A DNA stretch of 64,000 bases, taken from NCBI GenBank assembly GCA_026706485.1, contig JAPOYR010000004.1:248001-312000 (forward strand), read 5' to 3'. Of the stretch, positions 57,621 through 64,000 are shown piece by piece. The notes beneath the pieces are model-generated. The model saw only the letters and a program-made list of their open reading frames with translations. It was not told where the DNA came from and ran no database searches. The stretch is from Chloroflexota bacterium. GTDB taxonomy: Bacteria; Chloroflexota; UBA11872. The position numbers and the translations under genes are program-made. Each line of letters starts with the position of its first letter. Within the stretch, counting starts at the first letter, position 1.

Positions 57621-58809
57621 GGCCCATTCGCTGTCGTTTGGTTTCCAGGTACCGCTGATTATGCTCCCCCGGCTCGACGCTGAGTGGGATCTGCTCGACT
57701 ACGTGGAGCCCGTAGGCGCGAAACCCCTCGGTCTTCTTGGGATTGTTGGTGAGGAGGCGCAGCTCGCGCAGGCCAAGGTCACGCAGGATTTGGGCGCCGA
57801 CGCCGTAGTCGCGCAGGTCCACGGCGAATCCGAGATGGTGGTTGGCTTCCACGGTGTCCAGGCCGTCATCCTGGAGCTGATAGGCGTGCAGCTTGTTGGC
57901 GAGCCCGATCCCCCGTCCCTCCTGGCGCATGTAGAGCACGACGCCGCGGCCTTCCGCCTCGATGCGCCGCGTGGCGGCGGCGAGCTGATCGCCGCAGTCG
58001 CACCGCAGCGAGCCGAACGCGTCGCCGGTGAGGCACTCGGAATGCACCCGCACCAGCGGCGGGCTTCCCCCGGCGACGGCGCCCTTGATCAGGGCCACGT
58101 GGTCCTCGTTCGTCGTGGTGTCGCGAAAGGCGATCGCGCGAAAGGTTCCGCCGGCCGTCGGCAGCGCCGCTTCCGCGCCGCGGATCACCACGCGCTCGTT
58201 GAGCCGGCGATAGCGCACGATCTCGCTAATCGCGATCGAGGGAATGTCGCGGCCTTTGAGGAGCTTCAGGGCGTCGTCGGGACGGGCAGCGCGACCCTCG
58301 GACGTGTGCAGCGCGGTGAGCACCGCCACCGGCGGCAACTCCGCCAGGCGCGCCAGGTCGATGGCGGCCTCCGTGTGACCGAAGCGCCGCAGCACGCCGC
58401 CGCTGCGGCCGCGAAGCGGCGCCACGTGGCCCGGCTTGCGAAACGCCGCCGCATCGCGTGTCGGATCGGCCAGGGCGCGGATGGTGCCCACCACGCCGGG
58501 CAGCGAGCCCGGCTGCGGCGCCTGGTCGGCAAGATCCACGGTTACGGTGAATGCAGCCGAGCGAGCGACGGGGTTGGCCTCCGCCTCGATCATGAGCGGA
58601 ATGCCCAGCGCGTCGAGCCGCTCCGGCGCCACGGGCGTGTGCAGTTGGCCGGTGGTGAGGGCGCGAATCTCGGCCAGACTCGCCTCGGTGAGGGTTGAGC
58701 CGGCGGCGACGAGGTCCACGTCCGGCGGATCGCGGCCGTCGTCCACCACCGCAACGATCCCGCCGGCGGCGATCTGGCCGATTGCGGTCTCGATCTCGGT
58801 CCCGGTCAT
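57610..58809 (-). CDS. RibBA-type protein: GTP cyclohydrolase II with degenerate DHBP synthase half
   Basis: 399-residue fusion. The C-terminal GTP cyclohydrolase II half looks complete: zinc cysteines C259, C270 and C272 (HSECLTGDAFGSLRCDCG), RQEGRGIGL, and the late LLTNNPKK. The N-terminal DHBP synthase half has lost its signature. Where active enzymes read DEDRENEGD it has GRDPPDVD (25-32), and where they read CEIMNEDG it has LTALHTSEG. Only GHTEAA (144-149) is kept. The first step from GTP is therefore likely, while dihydroxybutanone phosphate may be made by another gene. It overlaps ribE by 4 bp. Confidence 0.88.
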   Translation of the reverse strand: MTGTEIETAIGQIAAGGIVAVVDDGRDPPDVDLVAAGSTLTEASLAEIRALTTGQLHTPVAPERLDALGIPLMIEAEANPVARSAAFTVTVDLADQAPQPGSLPGVVGTIRALADPTRDAAAFRKPGHVAPLRGRSGGVLRRFGHTEAAIDLARLAELPPVAVLTALHTSEGRAARPDDALKLLKGRDIPSIAISEIVRYRRLNERVVIRGAEAALPTAGGTFRAIAFRDTTTNEDHVALIKGAVAGGSPPLVRVHSECLTGDAFGSLRCDCGDQLAAATRRIEAEGRGVVLYMRQEGRGIGLANKLHAYQLQDDGLDTVEANHHLGFAVDLRDYGVGAQILRDLGLRELRLLTNNPKKTEGFRAYGLHVVEQIPLSVEPGEHNQRYLETKRQRMGHGV

Positions 58810-59465
58810 GCTTCCGTCTCCATGTCCAGGAGTCCCGACGCCTGGAGCTGCGAGCGGCTGAGCGAGGCCTCCTGCGGCATCACCGACATGGCGCGCTCCA
58901 CGTACTTTGCCAGCACGTCCACCTCGAGGTTAGCGCGATATCCGACCTCGGCCGCCCCCAGCGTCACTAGCCCGCGGGTGTGGGGAATCAGCGTTACCCG
59001 GAATTCCTCGGTTGATGCATCGACCACGGTCAGGCTCACGCCGTCGAGGGCGACGAAGCCCTTGGGGACGACCTGGGCCGCGTGCTCGGGCGGCAGCGTG
59101 AAGGTCACCATCTCGCCGGCGCCGTCCCGCTCGCGGCTGACGATGGCGCAGGTCCCGTCCACGTGTCCCTGGACGATGTGCCCGCCGAATCGGCCGTCGG
59201 CGGGCAGTGAGCGCTCGACGTTCACGGCATCGCCGACGTCAAGCGAGCCCAGGTTCGTGCGGCGGAGCGTTTCCGGCACGACCTCGACCGTCATGCGTTC
59301 ATGCTCGATCTGCACCGCCGTGAGACACACACCATTGAGCGCCACGCTGTCACCAATGGCCACGCCGTCGCCGAGCACCGGTGCGGCGACGACGAGTCGG
59401 TGCAGGCCCTGGCGGTTCGTGGTCTCGACCACTTCGCCCATTGCCTCGACGATGCCCGTGAACAT
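58806..59465 (-). CDS. ribE: Riboflavin synthase alpha chain
   Basis: 219-residue enzyme that dismutates lumazine to riboflavin. It has two homologous lumazine-binding barrels, the first starting MFTGIVEAMGEV with GDSVALNGVCLT, the second around GHIVQGHVDGTC with FVALDGVSLTVVD. The ATG follows ribD by 3 bp and its end overlaps the ribBA start (ATGA). Confidence 0.96.
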   Translation of the reverse strand: MFTGIVEAMGEVVETTNRQGLHRLVVAAPVLGDGVAIGDSVALNGVCLTAVQIEHERMTVEVVPETLRRTNLGSLDVGDAVNVERSLPADGRFGGHIVQGHVDGTCAIVSRERDGAGEMVTFTLPPEHAAQVVPKGFVALDGVSLTVVDASTEEFRVTLIPHTRGLVTLGAAEVGYRANLEVDVLAKYVERAMSVMPQEASLSRSQLQASGLLDMETEA

Positions 59466-59468
59466 GCG

Positions 59469-60605
59469 TCAGCCGCCCTCGGCTGCCGGGCGCCGACCAT
59501 GCACCATGGTGTCCGGCCCGAGTCGACGCACGCTGGGGTCGTCGAGTGTCCACGGCAGGAAGCCGCCGGCCTCGGGCGGGGGATCCAGCGCCGGGACGCC
59601 GGGGCCCATCACGCACGGCGCGATGAACACGACGACTTCATCGACGAGGTCGGCGGCGACGAGCGCGCCGAGCAGGCGCGATCCGCCTTCCACCAGCACG
59701 TGGGCCAGGCCCCGCGCGCCCAGGGTCGCTAGCGCATCCGCCGGCTCGACCCGGCCCTCCGGTCCGCCGGCGACGCGCACGACCTCGGCGCCGGTGCGCT
59801 CAAGTCGAGCGCGGTCCGCGGCGGACTCGCGCGCGGTCATCACAAGGGTCGACCCGGCCTCTCCGAGCATGCGCGCATCGGATGCCAGCGAGGCTGCCGA
59901 GTCCATCACCACGCGCAGCGGTTGCCGTCCGTCGGCCGGCTCGGGTCGCACCGTGAGCCGCGGATCGTCGATGCGCGCAGTGGCCGATCCCACGACGACC
60001 GCGTCCACGCGGTCCCGCAGGCGGTGGGCTTCGGCCCTGGCCTCGGCGCCGGTAATCGATTCGCCTCCGCGCGGGCCGGCGATCTTGCCGTCGAGCGTCA
60101 TTGCCCATTTTGCCGTGACGAATGGCCGGCCGCGGGTGATCAGGGTCGAGAACGGCGCGATGAGCGCGTCGGCCTCACGGTCGAGCAGCCCAACGTCCGT
60201 GGCGACGCCGCCGGCGGCCAGCGCCTCGAGGCCGCCTCCCGCTACGTGCGGATTCGGGTCTCGCGTACCCGCGACCACCCGGGCAATCCCCGCACGCTGG
60301 ATGGCTTCCGTGCAGGGCGGGGTTCGCCCCACGTGATTGCAGGGCTCCAGCGTCACGACCAGCGTGCCGCCTCGGGCCTGATCGCCCGCTGCGGTGAGCG
60401 CATTGACCTCGGCGTGCGGTCCGCCGGGCGGAGCGGTCGCCCCCTCGCCGACCACGCGGTCGCCCTGCAGGACCACCGCGCCCACCGGCGGCAGGGGACT
60501 GGTGCGTCCGCGCACGGTGCGCGCGAGGTCGACGGCCCGGCGCATCGCCCGCGCCAGGGTCTCCTGGTCAATCGCGGGCGGCGTATGAACTCGTGTGATG
60601 GTCAC
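59469..60605 (-). CDS. ribD: Bifunctional riboflavin biosynthesis protein RibD
   Basis: 378-residue deaminase and reductase. The zinc motif is H64-A-E66 (PHAEVNAL) with C89 and C98 in LEPCNHVGRTPPC. The C-terminal reductase domain has KWAMTLDGKIA and ILVEGGS-like HVLVEGGSRLLGAL. The substrate loop reads SPLPPVGAVVL rather than the usual NPxVG. It is the first gene of the rib operon. No FMN riboswitch was seen upstream, where a palindromic repeat sits. Confidence 0.94.
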   Translation of the reverse strand: MTITRVHTPPAIDQETLARAMRRAVDLARTVRGRTSPLPPVGAVVLQGDRVVGEGATAPPGGPHAEVNALTAAGDQARGGTLVVTLEPCNHVGRTPPCTEAIQRAGIARVVAGTRDPNPHVAGGGLEALAAGGVATDVGLLDREADALIAPFSTLITRGRPFVTAKWAMTLDGKIAGPRGGESITGAEARAEAHRLRDRVDAVVVGSATARIDDPRLTVRPEPADGRQPLRVVMDSAASLASDARMLGEAGSTLVMTARESAADRARLERTGAEVVRVAGGPEGRVEPADALATLGARGLAHVLVEGGSRLLGALVAADLVDEVVVFIAPCVMGPGVPALDPPPEAGGFLPWTLDDPSVRRLGPDTMVHGRRPAAEGG

Positions 60606-60647
60606 CGACGAGATTTCCCCCTGCGATAGCCTTTTTTGCGAAGCCCT

Positions 60648-60696
60648 CCGTCATTCCCGCGAAGCCTGTCCCCGCGAAGGCGGGGAGCGGGAATCT
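60648..60696. repeat. Palindromic repeat, second copy with nested hairpin
   Basis: Outer arms TTCCCGC (60654-60660) and GCGGGAA (60687-60693) enclose an inner stem CCCCGC (60670-60675) and GCGGGG (60680-60685). The flank TCCGTCA matches that of the copy near 21720. It lies in the leader of ribD. Confidence 0.72.
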
Positions 60697-60870
60697 ACCG
60701 GTAACTGAACCTGTTAGCCCGTCCCACCAAGGAGTGCGACCGTTGCTCCGCGAATCGCCGATGTCTCGGGTCAACTATAGACGCGGCTCACGGTGATGTT
60801 GCGCACATGCCCGCCGAAGGCTCGTGTGGGACATTGCCGCGACGACACCGCAAGGCTGAGCGCCATTCCC

Positions 60871-61575
60871 ATGCGAGACCACGTCCAGGCCCCGCAAGCC
60901 GCCGCGATCTTCGATTTCAACGGCACCCTCGTCACGGGCGAGGTGTGGCAGGCCATCGAGTCGTGGATGGGCGGACGCGGCGCGTGGAGACGGCGCAAGA
61001 CGCGAATGATCGTGCGCCAGTTACCGGTCATCCTCGCGAGCAAGGTCGGCCTGGTGAGCGCCGATTTCATGGTGCGGCGCTGGATGCCGGCCGCGTGGGC
61101 GACGGTGCGCGGCATCGACGAGCGAGAGCTGGCCGCCCTCGTCCAGCATGCGTGGGAGACCATTTTTCGCCCGTCCATGCGCGAGCGAGTGGCCGAGATG
61201 GTGCGGCAGCACAAGGCTGACGGCTATTGCACCGCGCTTGTGTCCGCCACCTACGAGCCGTTCTTGGAGCCGGTCCGGGAGGCGCTCGGCTTTGACGTGG
61301 TCATTGGAACCCGGGTGGAGGTTGCCGCGGGCCAGGTCACGGGTCGGGTGATCGGCGACACGGTGACGGGCGCGGAGAAGGTGCGGCGGGTCATGGCCAT
61401 GGGGCAGGACGCCGAGCGGCCGATTGACCTCGAGCGCAGCCTGGCCTACGCCGACACCGAGCGCGATCTCGACCTGCTGCAACTCGTCGGCCACCCGGTG
61501 GCGGTGTGGCCGAACGATCGCCTCCATCAAATTGCTCGGCGCCGGAAGTGGCCAATCGTGCGCGACGCGGGCTAA
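60871..61575 (+). CDS. HAD-superfamily hydrolase-like protein (IB type) with altered motif I
   Basis: 234-residue protein of the phosphoserine phosphatase-like HAD branch. Motif I is FDFNGTLV, where the second catalytic aspartate (position 17) is asparagine. Motif II is in LVSATYEPF, motif III around GAEKVRRV, and motif IV in YADTERDLDLLQLVG. If the asparagine is real, phosphatase activity would be weak or changed. ATG at 60871 was chosen over GTG/ATG near 60793 because homology starts there. Neither has a strong ribosome site. It lies 3 bp before coaE. Confidence 0.75.
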   Translation: MRDHVQAPQAAAIFDFNGTLVTGEVWQAIESWMGGRGAWRRRKTRMIVRQLPVILASKVGLVSADFMVRRWMPAAWATVRGIDERELAALVQHAWETIFRPSMRERVAEMVRQHKADGYCTALVSATYEPFLEPVREALGFDVVIGTRVEVAAGQVTGRVIGDTVTGAEKVRRVMAMGQDAERPIDLERSLAYADTERDLDLLQLVGHPVAVWPNDRLHQIARRRKWPIVRDAG

Positions 61576-61578
61576 CGA

Positions 61579-62199
61579 GTGGCCAAACATCCAGTCTCGG
61601 GACTCACCGGCAACATCGGCGCGGGCAAGTCGACGGTGGGCGCGATGCTGCGGGAGCTCGGGGCGCGAGTGATCGACTCCGACGCGACGGTTCGCACGTT
61701 GCTGGAGTCGGATGCGACGGTGCAGCGGCGAGTGCGAGAGGCGTTTCCGTCCGCCCAACGACCCGACGGCGGCATCGACCGCGCCGCGGTGGCGCGGGAG
61801 GTGTTTGCGGATCGCGAGAAGCTCACGCGCCTCCAGGACCTCTTGTACCCGGCCGTCGGCGAGGCGACCGACGCGCTGCTCGCCGAGGCCACCGACGCGC
61901 CCGCCACGTTCATCGAAGCCATTAACGTGGTCGAGGGACCGTCCGGTCTTCGCCTGGACGGACTCTGGCTCGTCGAGGCCGATCCGGCGGTGCTGGTCGA
62001 GCGCGTCGCCGCCAGCGGTCGACTCTCAGCGGCCGAGGTTCAGGCCCGCCTGGCCATGCAGGCCGGCCCCGAGGAGAAGGCCGAGGCATTCCGCCGCCTT
62101 CGTCCCGGGCGACCGATCGTGCGCCTCAACAACAACGGCTCGCTGGAAGAGCTGCGGACCCAGGTGACCGCCCGCTGGATCGACCTGCTGGCCGGCTAG
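61579..62199 (+). CDS. coaE: Dephospho-CoA kinase
   Basis: 206-residue P-loop kinase, the last step of CoA synthesis. Walker A GNIGAGKST is at residues 11-19, followed by ARVIDSDATVRTLL, the lid region (ASGRLSAAEVQARLAMQ) and RLNNNGSLEELRTQV. GTG starts 3 bp after the HAD gene. Its TAG shares the palindrome CTAG with the stop of the convergent small gene. Confidence 0.93.
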   Translation: MAKHPVSGLTGNIGAGKSTVGAMLRELGARVIDSDATVRTLLESDATVQRRVREAFPSAQRPDGGIDRAAVAREVFADREKLTRLQDLLYPAVGEATDALLAEATDAPATFIEAINVVEGPSGLRLDGLWLVEADPAVLVERVAASGRLSAAEVQARLAMQAGPEEKAEAFRRLRPGRPIVRLNNNGSLEELRTQVTARWIDLLAG

Positions 62200-62378
62200 T
62201 CGCGCCCGATTTCGCTGGGAGCGTTGTCGGGTTCGGTTTCCTCGGAGAGGCGGCTGCGCCATTTGCCCCGCATATAGAACAGCGACAGGATTTCCTGCGG
62301 CGAAAGTCCCTTGTTGGTCAGATCGCGGACTTCGCGGCGGATTCGATCGGATCGTTCGCGGGTGTCTTCCTGCCCCAT
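62196..62378 (-). CDS. Small conserved-looking protein of unknown function
   Basis: 60-residue protein, not recognised. It is polar, with NKGLSPQEILSLFYMRGKWRSRL suggesting a helix, and no cysteine or membrane segment. GGGAG lies 9 nt before the ATG and the frame is open and compact, supporting a real gene. Its stop codon overlaps that of coaE on the opposite strand. Confidence 0.55.
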   Translation of the reverse strand: MGQEDTRERSDRIRREVRDLTNKGLSPQEILSLFYMRGKWRSRLSEETEPDNAPSEIGRD

Positions 62379-62502
62379 CCTGTGGAACTCCCAAGCCTGG
62401 TCGGCGGCACAGCCAGCGCGGCCCGATATTAGGGCGGCGCGCCGAGCGCCAGCAAGTGACGGCCCCGCCGCCCGTCGCGCGCTCGAACTGGGCGGTTTCG
62501 GC

Positions 62503-63567
62503 CTAGTCCGACCACCCCAGCACGCGCGTCACGGCATCGAGGTCGGGGGGCGCCGCGATCGGGTCGTCGGACTCGCGCAGGGCCGTGTCCGGGTCTTTCA
62601 GGCCGGAACCGGTGAGCACGCACACGACACGCTCCGCCGAGGCCGGACCGCCCGCCCGTCGTTGTAGCAAGCCGGCGATCCCGGCGGCCGAAGCGGGTTC
62701 GACGAACACGCCCATCTCCTGGGCGAGCAGCCGATAGGCATCCGCGATCGCGGACTCGGGCACGGCTTCGATCGATCCGTCGGAGGCGTCGCGCGCCGCC
62801 GCCGCCTCGTCCCAGTTGGCCGGATTGCCGATGCGGATGGCCGACGCCTGGGTCACGGGGTCGTCGATGGGATGCCCGAGCACCATCGGCGCCGCGCCCT
62901 CGGCCTGGAATCCCCGGAGCACCGGGGTCTGCGTCGCCCGCCCGGCCTCCCGGTAGCCGACGAACCCACGCCAATAGGCCGCGATGTTTCCGGCATTGCC
63001 CACCGGCAGGTACAGCTCATCCGGCGCGTCGCCCAGCGCGTCCACGATCTCGAACGCCGCGGTCTTCTGCCCTTCCAGTCGATTCGGGTTGACCGAGTTG
63101 ACGAGTTCCACGCCGTCGCGTTCGGCCAGCCGGCGCACGATGGTCAGTGCGTGATCGAACGTACCGGTCACGGCCACGACCCGCGCGCCGAACATCCGGG
63201 TCTGCGCCATTTTTCCCGAGGCGGTGGAGTCGTGCGGCACCACGCACACCGTCGTCACCCCGGCGCGCGCTCCGTAGGCGGCGGCCGAAGCGGCGGTGTT
63301 TCCGGTTGAGGCGCAAATGAGCGCGCGCGCGTCTGCCTCCAGCGCCTTGGCCACGGCAACGACCATGCCCCGGTCCTTGAAGGACCCGGTGGGGTTGCAG
63401 CCTTCGAGCTTGAGCCACACCTCGCGAATTCCGGTTCGGTCTTCCAGGACCGGCGCACGGACGAGCGGGGTGCCGCCCTCGCCGATGGTGAGGTCCGGGG
63501 CGCTGCCCATGAAGGGCAGAAACTCGAGGTAGCGTTCAATGACGCCCGCGGGGACGCTCAGCGTCAT
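62503..63567 (-). CDS. thrC: Threonine synthase
   Basis: 354-residue fold-type II PLP enzyme that converts O-phosphohomoserine to threonine. PLP lysine K64 lies in NPTGSFKDRG, the phosphate loop is PVGNAGNIAAY, and ASTGNTAASAAAYGARAG follows the lysine. The start ATG lies 4 bp inside the end of the homoserine dehydrogenase gene (ATGA), so the two form a threonine operon. The start is well supported. Confidence 0.95.
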   Translation of the reverse strand: MTLSVPAGVIERYLEFLPFMGSAPDLTIGEGGTPLVRAPVLEDRTGIREVWLKLEGCNPTGSFKDRGMVVAVAKALEADARALICASTGNTAASAAAYGARAGVTTVCVVPHDSTASGKMAQTRMFGARVVAVTGTFDHALTIVRRLAERDGVELVNSVNPNRLEGQKTAAFEIVDALGDAPDELYLPVGNAGNIAAYWRGFVGYREAGRATQTPVLRGFQAEGAAPMVLGHPIDDPVTQASAIRIGNPANWDEAAAARDASDGSIEAVPESAIADAYRLLAQEMGVFVEPASAAGIAGLLQRRAGGPASAERVVCVLTGSGLKDPDTALRESDDPIAAPPDLDAVTRVLGWSD

Positions 63568-64000
63568 TCGAGCAGGTCTTCGATCCGGATCACGCTGGCG
63601 ACCTCCGGCACCACGTCAAGCGCGATGATGCGCTGGATCGCGGGCCGCCAGTCGGCCTCGCGGGCGTCGTGCGTGAGCAGCACCAGCTCGGCGCGGCGCG
63701 CATCGGGATCCACTTCCTTCTGCAGCACCGAGGCGATGCTGATCGCGTGCTCGCCGCAGATGGCCGCGATGCGCGCCAGCACGCCGGGGCGGTCCTTGAC
63801 CCAGAGGCGCAGGTAGTAGCGCGAGATCACGTCGTCCATCGGCACCACGCGCACCGGCCGGTCCAGGAGCACCGGAATCCGGTTGTGCGCCGCCCGGCGC
63901 ATGTTGTGACCGAGGTCGATGAGGTCGGAGACGATGGCGCTCGACGTGGGCTCGGGACCGGCGCCGCGCCCCATGAACATCGCGCGTCCCACGAGGTCGC
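63564..64000 (-). CDS. hom: Homoserine dehydrogenase, 3' part only
   Basis: The frame runs out of the window, so only about 145 C-terminal residues are visible. MGRGAGPEPTSSAIVSDLIDLGHN is the conserved end of the catalytic domain. A C-terminal ACT domain follows (YYLRLWVKDRPGVLARIAAICGEHAISIASVLQKE), which normally gives feedback control by threonine. The gene overlaps thrC by 4 bp. The NADP-binding and substrate parts are missing only because the window ends. Confidence 0.93.
   Translation of the reverse strand, partial: DLVGRAMFMGRGAGPEPTSSAIVSDLIDLGHNMRRAAHNRIPVLLDRPVRVVPMDDVISRYYLRLWVKDRPGVLARIAAICGEHAISIASVLQKEVDPDARRAELVLLTHDAREADWRPAIQRIIALDVVPEVASVIRIEDLLE

Noticed and set aside
60606-60790. 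FMN riboswitch upstream of ribD
   Set aside because: No conserved FMN-aptamer segments were found; only a palindromic repeat is present.

Overview
This 64 kb window is GC-rich, gene-dense bacterial chromosome with many GTG starts and many 4-bp ATGA/GTGA overlaps between genes. No rRNA, tRNA, CRISPR array, prophage or insertion sequence was recognised. The gene repertoire (PyrR-type pyr leader, class 1B PyrK, Wzm/Wzt exporter, YfhO-like and GT39-like membrane glycosyltransferases, MoxR/DUF58/VWA operon, TlyA, DUF3500, SelA-like protein) would fit an uncultured member of the Chloroflexota. That placement is inference and was not tested by any search.

Region 1 (1-17.8 kb, all minus strand) is a surface-glycan synthesis and export cluster. 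Read 5' to 3' on the minus strand it holds an ABC-2 permease (Wzm), its ATPase (Wzt), a GT2 enzyme, a GT4 enzyme, a multi-spanning GT39-like transferase, a Trm112-like zinc ribbon, a radical SAM/SPASM protein, three GT4 enzymes, an all-alpha protein, a fourth GT4 enzyme and a truncated YfhO-like membrane protein. A beta-sandwich-like module appears to recur in Wzt and one GT4, and more weakly in the GT2.

Region 2 (17.9-30.8 kb, plus strand) is the nucleotide block: an MBL-fold protein, pyrG and purA, then a PyrR attenuation leader and pyrR-pyrB-(MBL-fold)-pyrC-carA-carB-pyrK. Both MBL-fold proteins lack parts of the usual metal site. No pyrD, pyrE or pyrF is visible.

Region 3 (31-49.5 kb, mostly minus) holds a small orphan gene, then a two-gene GMC dehydrogenase, a CCA-adding enzyme, a MoxR-DUF58-BatA-VWA operon, and recN-nadK-tlyA-hisB-hisD-dtd-fmdB.

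Region 4 (49.7-56.1 kb) holds a zinc ribbon with a membrane tail, a MidA-like methyltransferase, an aspartase/fumarase, a glycine-rich RRM protein, a SelA-like PLP protein and a gamma-glutamyltranspeptidase.

Region 5 (56.1-64 kb) holds the riboflavin operon ribD-ribE-ribBA-ribH with a DUF3500 gene fused to its end. RibBA has a degenerate DHBP synthase half. After it come a HAD-like protein, coaE, a 60-residue protein, thrC and the end of a homoserine dehydrogenase gene. Two related palindromic repeats (near 21.72 kb and 60.65 kb) lie in intergenic regions.
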